DNA of 64,000 nt from Albugo candida (taxonomy: Eukaryota > Oomycota > Peronosporomycetes > Albuginales): positions 1 through 64,000 of the forward strand of contig JBDOQK010000040.1 in assembly GCA_040437565.1 (NCBI GenBank), read 5' to 3'. Positions 1-13,739 of this stretch are shown here, one piece after another. The number at the start of each line of letters is the position of its first letter. Within the stretch, counting starts at the first letter, position 1. Position numbers and translations under genes: made by a program. The notes under the pieces were generated by a model that saw nothing but the letters and a program-made list of their open reading frames with translations, did not search any database and was not told where the DNA came from.

Positions 1-950
1 CACGCAAACAAGAACGTGGTCTCGTGCAACGGAATATGAGCAATACATTGTACAATTTGACCTATTTTTACGAAAGTACAAAATATGGATGATTTCTTCT
101 TTCTTAGCTGTGCTACACACAATCGTGACGTTGATAGTGGAGAAGCATCAAAAATAGCAGAAAGTCGGATATGAGATGCCTCACTCGTACGATATCATGG
201 TGATAATTCTGTGATTGAATAGGATATCTTCCTCATATGAGATGCTACACACGTACGATATCGTAGTGATATTGTGTAAACGAATAGGATATCTTTCTCA
301 TGAAACATTTTGTTACTGAAAATGGGTGTGGGAAATCTATGATCAAGTATTTTGTTCTGTCTGCTTATTATATTATCTGAGAGCTCCCGCTTATAATGTA
401 CAACTCGAGAAAAAGATACACGCAAACAAGAACGTGGTCTCGTGCAACGGAATATACACAATAAATTGTACAATTTGACCTATTTTAGAAAAATACAAAA
501 TATGGATAATTTCTTCTTTCTTAGATATGCTGGACACAATCGTGACGTTAATCGTGGAGAAGCATAAAAATAGCAGAAAGTGTGATATGAGATGCCTCAC
601 ACGTACGATATCATTGTGATATTCTATGATTGAATAGTATATGTGCCTCATATGAGATGCGACACACGTACGATATCATGGTGATATTCTGTGATTGAAT
701 AGGATATCTTCCTCATGAAACATTTTATACCTGACAATTGGTGTGAGAAAGCCATACTCAAGTAATTTCTCGTGTCTTCTTTTTTGTATTGTATTCTGTG
801 AAAGCTTCCTGCTCATAACGTACAACACGAGGAAAAAACACACGCAAACAAGAACGTGTTGTAATGCAATGTTATTTGCGCCGTACATATTACGATTTGA
901 TTCTTGTTCGGAAAGTACAAAATATGGATGATTTCTTCTGTCTTAGACAT
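1..950. repeat. 420-bp tandem repeat, about 2.3 units
   Basis: Two nearly complete units (1-418 and 419-840) and a third partial unit (841 to about 950) begin with cacgcaaacaagaacgtg. Each full unit holds an internal doublet of about 66 bp (about 169-235 with 236-301, and 585-650 with 651-716) built around acgtacgatatca and gaataggatatctt. The third unit diverges after about 946. Small reading frames inside the units are not supported as genes. The array touches the window edge, so it may continue to the left. Confidence 0.85.
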
Positions 951-2671
951 TCTCCTCTTTCATGCGATCCATGCGTTTCGTTAGGCCCACAAGTAGGTCT
1001 AGCGGCTGCTCTTGCGTATTATCTTGGTCAAAAAAAGTGGTATTTATCCAGGAATTATCATTTTATGTAACAAAACGTTGATGATATACCCAATCCGTTT
1101 CCATCTTTATTGCGTTCGCTATGATCCTTCATCATCATATTCCAGCTATGATTACACCATCATGCAGAAGAGGAAGTGAAAAGTGCTTCTGATCGGATTT
1201 TATGTAGTTTTGAGTAGCAGACACAAAGTATATGATCAGGAGAATGTAAGGTATGGGTTCGTGTGGTGGCGTGCATGGTGGAACATATCAGCCAAATGTT
1301 CCACAATTGAGCTGATAGGTACAATAACACTTGCTTCCACTCTTGTGAAATGAAGAAAGCCGATAATATATGGATCGGCAATGGTGTGAAAAACGGCTTT
1401 GATTTTCCTAAAAAAGAGAAAGACAGTGCTTCCTTACGATTTTCCTGATTAGTGCCATTAAAAAAGTGAGAGTCGTGCAGAATGAAGATCGAATATCAGG
1501 AATTTGCAGCGAGTTATTCTTTTTATGCTTTGTATTTAAATTTGTTGAGATATCAAATTTCGATTATTATAGGATACTTAGGAGAAAAACGAGCTCCCTT
1601 CAGGTACTTGGTGAAAACTTGGCTGATTCCATAGGCAAGCGTGGGGTAGCATGAAAAACGTTTGTTATGCATTATGCACTTTGTGCATACATTCTTAGAG
1701 CAATTGAGCTATAGTGATGCTCTGATCAAATAAATGATGGCAGTTACTTCCGGTGGCTTATCAGCTTTATGAATGCTGCTTTTCATGTAAAGCGCGGCGG
1801 AAGGCTTCAGCTGCAAGATTGAATGTATCGACGAGATAATTTCTTTCATAAAAATATGATTGTTTCATGTCTCTATATGCTAGAGAATATATCAACATGA
1901 ATTGCGTTAGGATGCCGGGAGCAAACGTAAACAAGTATTTAGGGCTGCCTGGCTCTCATCTTATCCAGATTTGTGCCGTGTGTAACAGTAAAAATATGGA
2001 CCATTTCGAGTCAAAAGATTCCCCCATGTCAAGCAAAACTCTGCCAGTATTATTATGATTGGCAACATAGCTGGTATCAATGATATTCTCACTTTTGAGC
2101 GGAACATCCAGTATGAAGAATACCAGAGAAGCTAGAGACCAAGAGAATGTAAGACGTTCTTTCAGGAATTCTATGGTCAGAAATCAACGGGCTAGAAGTA
2201 CCAGAAGTAGTTAACATAATAAAGAACATTCTTAAAGCACAGTAGATGCAAAGGTGAGGTAGTACTTTTTTCAAGCAGTTTAAGGTCTAATTCAGGAGCG
2301 AGTATACTTTGTCCACGCAAAGCTGCAACTTCATAATTGATGTGGAGCAGGAGGTTGGAAAGATTTGATTTCAAAGAATCGTAGTGTAGTCGTAAAATAT
2401 GTTGGGTTTGTAGGAATTGAAATTTTGAAGTAGAAAATGAAACGTAGGTTGCACCATGCTAAGGAGTGTAAAAAAAATCATCGATGAAGACTCGGTCGTA
2501 GTTATCACAAACTTTGTAGCAAATTTCGTTCGTCGCTCGACCGAGGTATGCTAGCAAGTGCCTAAAAAGAAATGAGTCTCACACTAAGCGGGGCTCTAAT
2601 CTAAGTTCACCATAATGCAGTAATGATTTGTTGCATGGAGTTATTTTACCTCTTTGTGCATGTATCGCACT
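951..2671. other. No gene recognised
   Basis: Only short overlapping frames of about 60-70 codons occur on both strands, with no recognisable domain or coding character. I see no clear repeat unit here. Confidence 0.5.
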
Positions 2672-5600
2672 TTTCAAAGGAAACAAGTCAATTCAGATCA
2701 GAATCTGTTAGATTTGATCTTGGTACTAGGAAGCACATTTATAGCAAACGTACTGATTCTCTATTCGGAATATTATAAAAAAATAGCGGTGCAAACTGCT
2801 TTAATGAGTGTCCTACCTTAGAAAATAAGTCAAGCAGCCTGCGCTTACTATGTTTGGTAAAAGGATATATCTGCTAGAGCTCTTGAGGGCTTTGACCCCT
2901 CAGCTCGCTTGCATCATTGGCGTGCAATAAATCAAGAACTAGATTGCAGTTAAGGCGCATCTAGTATTTTTGATCTGGTGAAGTCATAGGTACATTATTG
3001 TATATCAACGATGCAGGTGCTCGTTAATAATGACATACGTGACATCGAGAAACGGGTTCTTGAACGTTTTGAATGATTCATGAAACAGTAAAAAAAGTGT
3101 AGAAAATAATGACTGCAGCGTAAAATTCTCGCTTTACGGCTAGCTTGGTCGTTTGAAATCGAACCTCAACTTTGCTGCAATTCTCCCTTTACAAGCGATT
3201 ATATTCGCAAGCAAGCCCCCGACTTCCTAGAACACTATAAGACGGCTTTTTCTTGCAAACATTCTTTCATATCTGTGCAACTTCCTCGAAAAAGTTTTGG
3301 CACGGGGCACCTAAATTCACTTCAGAGGTCAAATTCTGCTTAAGCGCATTTCATTTCATGGAAATGCGAAAACTTCTGATATAGAACTTTGACTTGGCAT
3401 ACCTGGACCTCGTGCCTAAGCAATAGCTCTACGTACTTGTTGTTGAGAATGGATATTCAACTGATTATCATGCATCGAATTCGGTTAGCTGTAGTGTTTA
3501 TTCACACTACTCAACTCATTCGCTTACACAAACGAAATATGTAGCAAGGGTGTTCACTCCACTGGGCAAGAACAAAGATGTGTCAATCTTTACCTCATAT
3601 GGAGAAGATACGGCACGAACTCAACGCGTTCAACACGTCATTTTTTGCTTTTTTTTCTCATCAATCATTGAAGATCCTTGAAGCACTGGACATGTGAAAG
3701 GAATGCATGGTGCATACGCCAGTTAGACATCTACCGTAGCCAGTTCATTGTGAATACCAGAGGCTTGATTTATGGAATATAGGCATCGATACCCTTCATA
3801 TGAATGGAGGATCATCAGTGATAGTAAAACTTGCGGTGCATTTGTAATGATTATTGTGGACAAATCAGATGGTGCTCATTGTAAAGACAGATGCATGGTT
3901 AGATCCAAGTTGGTCAATAACGCGATGAGATATTGTAATCACACTGAATCATCGAGCATTACATTCCATGACAAGGAAACCTCAATACCACAAAATTGCG
4001 CTTGATTTCTCAGTTGAGTGAATGATCATTGAGCTAGGTTCGTCCAAAAGCAATCCTCGGAATTCTCTAGAATCGTTGCTTCATTGTCGGCATCTCATAG
4101 TATTCGGCGTGCTACAGAAATATCCTTTAGGCTATGGTAGCATATTTGTAAAACAAAACGGATGGGTTCATATTTCTCTTTGATACGCATACACTTCAGT
4201 GGAATAAGTCAGGTGCATTGCTCATGTCACTATCGTAACTTTTCTCAACAAGCTTACATAGATTTAGCGTATTGCACAACCTGAATCCAACTTAGCTATT
4301 TCATCGTTTGAGATTGGCAACTTTGCAAAACAAAATGGTAGCCGAGGGAGTCAGCCGCTTTGTACAATATTGCTGCATTTTAAAATTGCGCGGACAGAAG
4401 AGAAACTAGAGTGTAGAGGACCAAGGGAGGTTTACTTGTGATGTTTCCAGGTAGTTGAGGGTGCTGGACTCGCACCAGGTTTGGGAAAGCCCGGGAGAAG
4501 ACTGAGCGTAAACAATTGTCCAAGACTGCAAAATATACTGCAAACCGAAACATACCATTTATATTCAGTGTTAGACCATACATCATATTGTCTGTCGGAG
4601 TGCTACAACATCAGGACGAAATCTGATATGGTTCGCTGATGGTCTATCTTCGCATTGCAAAACGAGGCGAGCTTTGTAGGTATTGTCAAATCTGCAGCAG
4701 GTTGCTGAATGAAAAGACTAGTTTAATGCTAAAAGCTGTATGAGAAAATCGACACAAGTTCAAGAAGATAGTGTGCGAAGCTCCATTTGAATTTGCCAGG
4801 ATAGAGCGTATTTTCAGAGAAGACCATGTGGCGATTCAATAAAAAAATGATTTTATATTCACAAAGCATTTAGATTCACTGCGGGGTATTGAATTCAATA
4901 TTCTGAAATTCCATTTACTTGAATATTTACAAAATTGAAGCCCATCTCATTTATGAGCTTTGGTCCAATTTTGATGACATTCTCCGAAATGTAAGAAATA
5001 CGAGAGAGCGAAAAAGAATTGATGACAAAGAAAGTTTTTCCGTCAAAAGCGACTCTCAGTTCTATATTCTCATCTGAACGTGATTGGGTGAAGGGAAAAC
5101 GTCTTTGGTACTTGTAGATCGCGATACATATTGTCAGCGAAAATGAAAAGAGTTGGCATAGCTTTTCTAGTTCCCATGATAGTCCACCTTGTGTTATAAA
5201 TATGCCATGTGCCTTTCAATTTTATTCCAGCGTCTTTTACATCAACTTTCTTCTGTGCAAAACCATGGCTTAAGGGTAAAATGTGCTTGCTGATTTCGAT
5301 CGTCACTTCATAGCCCACGATTTCTTTAAGTATTCCACCTGTTTTAACTGCTTTAACGCTTTTCACGTGAAAATTGTAATCAGCATATGGAGAATTGAGT
5401 TGCGGAACGAGCTTAATAAATGAGCCTTTTACACCTCCAGTACATTTCGAGTATCTGTGAATATCCTTGTCGATGTATATTTCAAAGTACTCTTCATATT
5501 TTAAGCGATAAGTGCTTTCACTCGGTATTGGGTATGTACAGATAAATATACAGGGAATCCCCCCACCTCCCAACAGAACCTGAATGTATAAAAAGAATAG

Positions 5601-6165
5601 TTTGCAAAAATGATGCATAGCTGGCTGCGTGATATCTTCATGTTCTTTGGTAAATGACTAGACGAGGTAAATTTGTGAATGGGAAACAAAAGCTCAACAT
5701 TTTACTTCCAGATTTTCGGTTGGAACACGTAAACATGGTTTTTTTGGCTCCGACCAATTCGGGAATTAATTATATTCGGTAAATGAGTGTACAGATGTGT
5801 TCTTTCTTACTCAATGAATAGCCAACTAACTGCATATCATATCAATTCAGTAGGCCGAATGTAGCTTTGGTAATGATAAGAAGCCATTTTGGGTAAGCTT
5901 CCGTGCTAAAGTTTCTCTTTTTGTCTGAGATAGCAGTACCAAACCTCTTTATAGCGCATCGCGTTTCTATTTATTACCTTTACGAGGTTATTTAAGACCG
6001 ACAACTTGATATACTTCAACTGACAATATTGCGATCTTGTCTAGCGCTTGAATTATCTGCTCTATCAAGTCTTGTAGCAGTGTGAAATTGCTGAAAATTA
6101 ATTTAATCTGAACACTTGAATAAGTAATTTTATATATAAATGTAATACACCGTGATGGTCGAAGT
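2672..6165. repeat. Segmental duplication, copy A (twin at 17,538-20,857)
   Basis: This stretch aligns in order with 17,538-20,857. The shared landmarks include gaaacaagtcaattcag against gaaacatgtcaattcag near the left end, the block around 3,560-4,020 against 18,310-18,760, the secreted-protein gene (4,870-5,641 against 19,706-20,449), and a tatataaatgtaatac tail. Divergence is substantial, with many small indels, so the duplication is old. It carries one decayed gene and otherwise no coding sequence. Alignment past 6,165 is lost; in copy B the 99-bp satellite begins at that point. Confidence 0.8.
4870..5641 (-). pseudogene. Decayed secreted-protein gene, paralogue A
   Basis: Reading the minus strand from 5,641 gives MKISRSQLC, identical to the first nine residues of the intact paralogue at 19,706-20,449. 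The next 180 or so codons stay similar, for example YEVTIEI against YKVTIEI and MYRDLQVP against MYRDIQIP. The reading frame is interrupted, so this copy probably makes no full protein. Its longest open part lies at 5,070-5,618. It sits at the same relative place in duplicated segment A as the intact gene in segment B. No satellite array lies upstream of it, unlike the intact paralogues. The molecular function of the family is unknown. Confidence 0.75.
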
Positions 6166-9100
6166 CAACATCTTTGCTATCAAAGCGGCCTGCAAGATCA
6201 GTAAAGGGAGCAAACGGATCATTAACTGCAAACAAGGCATTCCTTCAAGTACGATGAGTCAAAAATAGTCTCTCATTCTTCGAGTCGGCTTCAACTTCTC
6301 AACCCAAACCCAAAATTCTTAGACTGGACATTTCCCTGAATGACTCGTTCACGCTAATAACACAAAATCCTAACTGTCCACACAACGATATAAATGAAAT
6401 TAACGCATTCCGTCATTGGCATCCACTTATGGTATCGTTGTAGTCAGACAATATTTCAGATGTTTTATCCCTCCAAAAAAAAGCTACTCAAATCTTATTT
6501 GCTGAATGAGCACCATGTCGAGGACATCCTCCTCATAGGTCACTCCAGATATATTCTCGCATTCATAAGTCCTCTGCAGGAAGATGCGAGACTCTGAGCG
6601 TTTCTCTGTTTTGCCTCATTTTTACGCACAAAAATTTAGCCTGGAGATGCTATTATCGTGACGGCAGAGAAGCTCGCTAATCTTCGTACGATACAGTCAT
6701 TTATTTCAGTAATACGAATGGAGACTTCCGAGATTAATTTTCTCACCTTTGTAGCCTTTGTGATCAAGTCTAATACGGAAAGTTGGCAACGTTTGAATGA
6801 GCTTAAAGTCCCGAGTAGTATATTTGGAACGATACATCTTGATTTGGCTTGAGTTCTCAATGTGTACGCGAAAACGACAGAGGGGCTACTACAGAGCTGG
6901 TAACTCAAAGGATCCTGCCAACTTGATCTATGCTTATTATTCCAGAAAACGTTCATTAACCGTGTACGTGCTTGTACTAACGTACTCATTTTGAACATTT
7001 TCTTCGTCTCCATGCGTCTTATCTTTGAGAGAGTCTAGAATTAGATACACCACGTCGCAGCTTTGCCAAGCCAAATCTTTGTACCTGTACGATGATGCGC
7101 TTGCAGATTTGATCAAACAGTCTCTAGATTGTACACTTTATTCGTGACAGAATATCTAATATGTATCCTTTTTGTAACGATCCAGATAGTTTAGGCGACA
7201 TCTCGTGCGAGTTTGAGTGTAAAAGATTTTCTTATCCGGTACAGGAACAGACATGTTTTGCCTACAATAGTCCAAGAGACGTCGAAGAGCTTCTGCTGAT
7301 GTTCATTTTGGTTTTTTGACTCCTACTACATACGAATGACCACCTTGAAGGTCAACGGTACATTCCGCCGAATGCACTATCTAGCATAGCTACAGAGAAG
7401 AAGCACTGCATCCCACTGAGTAGTTAGTAACATAAGAGCCAAATTAGGTGAATAGGCACTCTGGATGTATAGAAACCTGCACATAGGTAATGACTGATGC
7501 AGCGATCTTCGATAACTACTTGTGCAGGATGATCTCGACGATGAAAATTCAAAGATACTTGAAATATACCGAGATATGAAATCCATCCAATGCGCTTTAT
7601 TGTTTCCAAGTATTTCATATTTGACACGCTCTTTGCCGTTTTGCTCGGGTCATAACTTCAGCACACGAGAAAAAAAATCAGCTTTGGTGTGCTATACAAC
7701 TTGCTTAGATCGCGTGTTAGTTTTTGGCGTCTCGCTACATTCACCTCATTCTTCAAACACCTCGCGGAAGGTTGCACTGAATTTGCATGTTATTTACCAG
7801 AATGTTCTCTCCTACCTAAACAGACTGCATACTACTCGTCCACAAATATTTATCAACAGGATTATCCGATTGTTGTACGTAATATATATATATATAGATG
7901 CCTTCCAGGAGTGCAAGTTCACTTTAACGTTAAGATGTGATGGAAATATGACTATACAGTTGATATTTTATCTCTACCTTCAAATCCCAGCTTTCTCTAG
8001 AATATTAACTTCAATGATTAACAGACATTCTGCGCATCATCACCGTGATACTCTTCTGTGATCCATTGACTCAAGTCAGCTTTTGAAGATACTCTGCAGT
8101 GCACAAAATGAAGTACCATATCCAAAAGGGTTCATGATTCTTCTGGACCCGCTTTCATCAGCAAATCATGTTCCTGCTTGCTGCAGCTTCTAAAACCTAG
8201 AATCCTTTAGAATGTATTTTTTACAGGAATTGTGTTCCATTTTACTATATCTGTATTCCTTTACCGACAACATCGATTTCCCATTCTTGCGTTTCTTGTT
8301 AAACTGGACGAAATAAATGGATGAGTAATTTTCAAATACTGCATTTTAACATGTCTTATTATTTTTATTTCTAGCAAGCAGGATAAGTCCCTTGTATCAG
8401 AAACTATTGGGAACCGTAAAATCGATCATCTGGAATATCCTTCGCTTCGATTCACAACTGTGTCTTGTGCAAAGCAAGAAGCAACATGAAAATTTGAGGC
8501 TTACCGCTTACAATGTCCAAGTGTTTAATTTTTATCTCTTCACTCCAAGCCATTTAACGCATGCTATGCAATCTTAAATTGTATTGACCTCCCTGTGACT
8601 AGCATATTCTCCCTTTTTCATCGATTTGATGAAGCTCCATCCTAAAGAGATTCTCGTTGCTGAATCATTTAAGGATGTGTCAACGGCAAAGTGAACCCCT
8701 GATGTTTGTTATAATCAATTTACAAGAAGTAGCATATATGATACAGGTGGATTTATGAAGTTCATGCTATTCTACTCAATCTTCGTTTTTGTTTGTAGAA
8801 GGGCTTCACTTCTCTGTTTTTCTCTTATTACATATGATAAATCTTATTTAGCTGTGGGTCATTGCTACAGGGGACTTGTCTGTCTGATACCTGAGATCTG
8901 ATAAGTGCAAATAATCCACCTAAAGTGGAAAAGACGAGTGTTAGGCGTAATCAATGCGGATATCATTTTCCGAGTAGTTTATTCAGACTATTATCGAAGG
9001 CTCTATCAGGTGACCTTGAATAAAACTGTACGTGACACCTGTTTCGATAAGCTGGTTTTGAATCAATGGCAAGTTCACGAGACCATCTTTTTCCATAGTG

Positions 9101-12100
9101 CCGAGAGTTATCACAAGGTCCCCACATCTTTTTAGGCTACCAATGCGATCATATCGGCGATCAAGACATGCCGTTAATTTACGTCCTTTTTGAGGCTGCG
9201 ACAGCTAATTCTACACGTCTTTTAAGACATAATCTATACACAATGGCCTCATTTCTTCGATAGGCTCGCTTTAGCAACAGCGCAATATTAGGATTGCTGA
9301 CCATTTAATGGATATGATAAGAATATTGACTTGAATTCTGGGGCCGGTTCACATCCTCTATTATAAAGTTTAAAAATTTCGGGATGGATATCCAAAATGC
9401 AGCTGTGTATCCTACTACAAATTAAGTTTGTAATTTCTTTATTGAAGGAAAGGATCCTCATGAAGGTAACTAGATACGGAAAAGTGGCATGCCATCTCTG
9501 TAAAAGGCAAAATGCTGCGGATATGAATATATCCGTCTAGCGAGCTGCTATAGAGCTGATGACATCGATTCAATTTCTATATCTTGAATCGTATATCGAA
9601 TATTGTGACCTCGAAATTAGTTGCAAACAACGCCTTGGCATTACAAATCAACGAGCGACTTCACGCATGTAAAAATTGAACAGTCTTTGCTTCTATATCA
9701 TTGCAAAATGCGATTTTGCCGTCTCGAAATGATCTCAATTGTCCTGTTATTCTCTAATAAAGGCCGTAAGCATTTAAGAATGTAAATAATCTTACAGCAA
9801 GAACAAGATCTAGCTGAAAAAACGTGATAATTGTGGCGGCTTATGATTTAAGGCGGTTTTTTTCACGACAAACAGGATGATAAGCTTTACTCCAATATAA
9901 ATCATACTGGAAAGGAATAGGTTAAGCGTCCTAGCAACGTAATTTATCTCCTAACAACTGCCAACAAAGAGGAATTAGAAGGCGATCAGAAAGAGGCACC
10001 TTTGAGCAAGTACAGATTGTGCCCTATTGTCGACAACACTGTCAAAAAGTCACGCAAATTAGAGAAGTCTTTGTAGAGCTGAACTGCAATCGCGCATTAA
10101 ATTGGAGGAGTGGGCCCTATGGAAAAGCGTACAAAATAAAGAGCTGGGAGACTGGGAACCAGAAAGTCGTGGTCGAGTCGTTTGATGGTTGGTCTTAATA
10201 TATATATTGCTGGGATTTTGATACAAAGATGTCTATCAGGAAATAAAGAGCGTGGATGTGGTGTTGTAAATAGGACCCGTGGGTAGCATAATTTCGTCTC
10301 TAGATACATTGCGTGAAATTAGTTCAGCCCGTGTGACAGTCAGAGGAGCGATAAGATAATATAGGTGAAAGTAAAAGGGAGAAATTAGTGATCATGAAAG
10401 ATATGATGCGAAAAAAAAGGCGCGTATATAGGAAGCGTTGAATTACTTTAGGCCCAGTTGGACGTATCATATCTGCTCATGTCTATTGTACAGCTCTATC
10501 GCACGCACTTCACTCGGGCATGACCATATATTTTCAATATACAATAGAAGAATCCCCAATTGTTGTTGTGGAATGCCTGGCAGCATGAAACATTAGTCGG
10601 CCTAGTTATTACATATGCACAATTGACACTTCAAGAAAGAGAGTTCTGGGGAGAGCATAGCTTGTTAACTATGGAAGCACACATTCAATAGAAAAAAATA
10701 GAAAGGTATGAACTACAAAAAAAACAAGAAAACGTGAGAAAGCAAATGTTAGGAAGGAAAATTTTACTAGCTAGTCGAGATTTCAGTTTTGACTGAAGAA
10801 GAGGAGGTTTGTAAAACCTGTGGAATGGAAAACCTAGAAGATGTCCACCTGCGAGTGCGAACTGGTGTAAGACTATGAAAATAATAAAGTGGAATTTCGT
10901 CGAAAATGCTTTACACGATCGACTGTGAGAAATCTCTGTCTGGAAACTTTTGATGACACTGTAGTTCGCATAATGAAGAATGTAGTAAGAATGCGCTCAG
11001 ACCACTAGTATTGGAGTTTGTCAAGCTCACACGATTCACATTCATCGCAGCGACAAACTTTCGTGATATATAATACCGGTGCACGGAGTGATGGAAAATT
11101 GTCTTACAAAGAGTTGCGCGTTATGCTTATATGATTGATTTACGCCCCTCAATCAAGACAGAAACGATAGAAGTCAACTTCGAAAGATACGACGTTCCGT
11201 AGCCATGGACTCCCCAGTCTTCTAAAATCGTGTTCACGTGATGAAAAAGTGCCATCTTGCTCATGTTTGAGGACCAGTAGAGCTAATACTGTTTTTTTCT
11301 GCCGCATGTTAAATCAATATGCCAACACCATATTAAATCATAATCAAAATTGCTGAAAGCAGTTTCCAATTGAGTCTGTGCTACGCTTCGGTAAAAGAAA
11401 GAAGACTTATTAAACAAAGCGTTCATTGCTACACTGCATCAATAAGTCTCTTGATAAGGTTTGAGCTTTTGGGAAGAAAAATGGTCAGATAATGTCCACC
11501 GAAAAGATTGTGAAATTGATTATGCGCATTCGGACACTCTGATATAAGCGCATCGTGTACTATAAGCCACACAAAGCATGAGTCGCGGGTCAATCAGTGT
11601 GCTATTATCACGCCAATTTCCACTTCTCAAGACAAGGTAACAAATAATCATGAAGCAGAGACAAATGGGATCATATCCTACATTTGCCATACCGCTGACT
11701 CTTTCTGTCGAAATATCTATTTCTTAGACAAGCATCCATAGAATTACGAATCGACCGTCGAAATGCCAATCATTAAGGGTGTGAAAGAAGCCTGTGAAGC
11801 AGCTACCAGATCGTCGACGGTATGGATTAATTTTTTACATCATACATATCATAATGATAGAATCTTTGCTGTAGCTAGCATACGCAGCAATCTTTAGTAA
11901 GTACATCCCAGGAATATTTAGAGTCGACATCCAAATTCGCGACGGATTCCTACATGAAAATATCTGGAAAAAGACAGCTGACCTTTTCAATCTGTACTCG
12001 AGTATTACAATCATTTGAAATCTTAGCGAGCAAGATCAAGATGACATCGATAAATGCAGTGAAGATATAAGAGAATATGCGAGATGCAACCGCTATTGTA

Positions 12101-13739
12101 AACAAGGATGGCTCTCAAAATAGAGCCTGACACATCTACATCAGGCATCATTTAGATTACAACGACACATATGCGACTATCCTCGCCGGAATCGTATTCA
12201 CAGAAAGTGGTGACTACCACCTTATCACTTGTATTTGCTCACTTTCGTAGCCGTAGAATTGAACGCTCTACGTGTACACCATATTAAATATGCATTCGGA
12301 TTCTGCTAAATCCTCTTCATTACCATCAAACAAGATATCACTTGAGCGCTCACATAAGCTTCAAACAATTATTCAGATTCATATGTCAGACAACCGGACT
12401 CAGACATGCGCCCGAATTGGAACTCAAATTTCCGCATAGACACATCCACGCTCAAAGAGACGGCGGTGCGACCCATCAGCCGGTATCAAGACAACACGGA
12501 GGTAGAATCGATTATCTGTGCAAAAAATCGCGTTCAATTATTGTCGGTTTCATATCGACCAACCATATATATCAAGTATTCAGTGGGTAGTCAGAGTCCG
12601 GGCCGCTCCGCATCTCTGTGAACGATACCCAGGATTTATGGGATTTCACGTTTTGGTCGAACACTGTGTAAGTTCCTGATCCTGAAATACGCTCGATCGG
12701 TCTTTGACAGGCTGAAATCCTCGCATGAATCGAATTATACCCGTATTTGTGCAAAACACTCATGCCATAATGCTCGGTGGATGGTACGTTTCCCCTAGTC
12801 GTAAACCATGACGCTTTATGTACAATTGGATGGCATCTGAAGGACTGATTGGACATTGAATGTCAGATATAAAATTTCGATCACTTGGATCTTGAAAAAT
12901 GGTTTCCAAGATCCAGGTTTTGGCCAATTTTATTGAGACTGCAGCATTGGCGTTTATTCTAGCGATCCTATCGATGTGTTAAGATCGCTCAAGATGTGTT
13001 TGACCGTTGCCCTGATTCTTTCTGTTCTTCGAAGGAAATGGGACATTCTTAGGCTCAATTCATATACTGAAAACGCTGGCGAATCGCCCATCATATTTGT
13101 GAACACCGTCGAGATATAACACGATTTTGCCGGCCGAATAAAGGAACATGAAGGGTCAAAGGGTGACCGCAAGAGTTCCGAATCAACTCTGAAGAATTTC
13201 AACGGATTCCATAGGGGTTGTATGTCCATGCAAATTACATTCAAGATCGGTCATTGTCTGAGGAACCCAACGAGAGACTGATGGCTTCGCTTTATCGATC
13301 GCACTAGAGAATTCAGAAACAGCCAAAATGTAGGAGCTGTTCTATCAAAAGTTCACTTAATTTCGCTGATCATTTGAGACGCACAGCAAATTGTTGAATT
13401 GAATTTACACTGAAAATGATTGTCAAGGGAAGTACTATTACGTGCGCTCGATAAGGTATGTCATTTGATTTAAATTCATCTTCCTATCATCAGCTCCCTG
13501 AGTGGAGTTTAGAATCAAGGACGCTGTGTGCCTTTCAAGGGGTAATATGGGTAGCTAGCTTAGTTTGAATGCGAAACAGTCCCTTTAGCTTCATGGAAAT
13601 GAAGTTTAATTGCTTCGAAGAATATCCCGATTTCCTGGTTGGTAGCAATTATCGTAGTCGTACACCTTGATGTGAGCAAAAAGAATGTAGATAAGTTATT
13701 AAAGCAGATATAGACCAGTTTATCCTCTGATTAGCAAAA
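6166..13739. other. Long stretch without a supported gene
   Basis: Several frames of 60-180 codons exist (for example 7,522-8,061 plus and 6,636-7,013 minus), but they overlap others on the opposite strand and show no domain. At 12,570-13,250 the minus strand has coding-like patches that may be an old transposable element, but I cannot name a family. A short AT dinucleotide tract lies near 7,883. I see no tRNA, rRNA or intact element. Confidence 0.45.

Noticed and set aside
1-950. A CRISPR-like array
   Set aside because: Units are 420 bp with no short repeat-spacer pattern, and the genome is eukaryotic.
7522-8061. A 179-codon plus-strand frame as a gene
   Set aside because: No domain, low-complexity hydrophobic and Arg-rich composition, and a tatatatata tract inside; openness may be chance.
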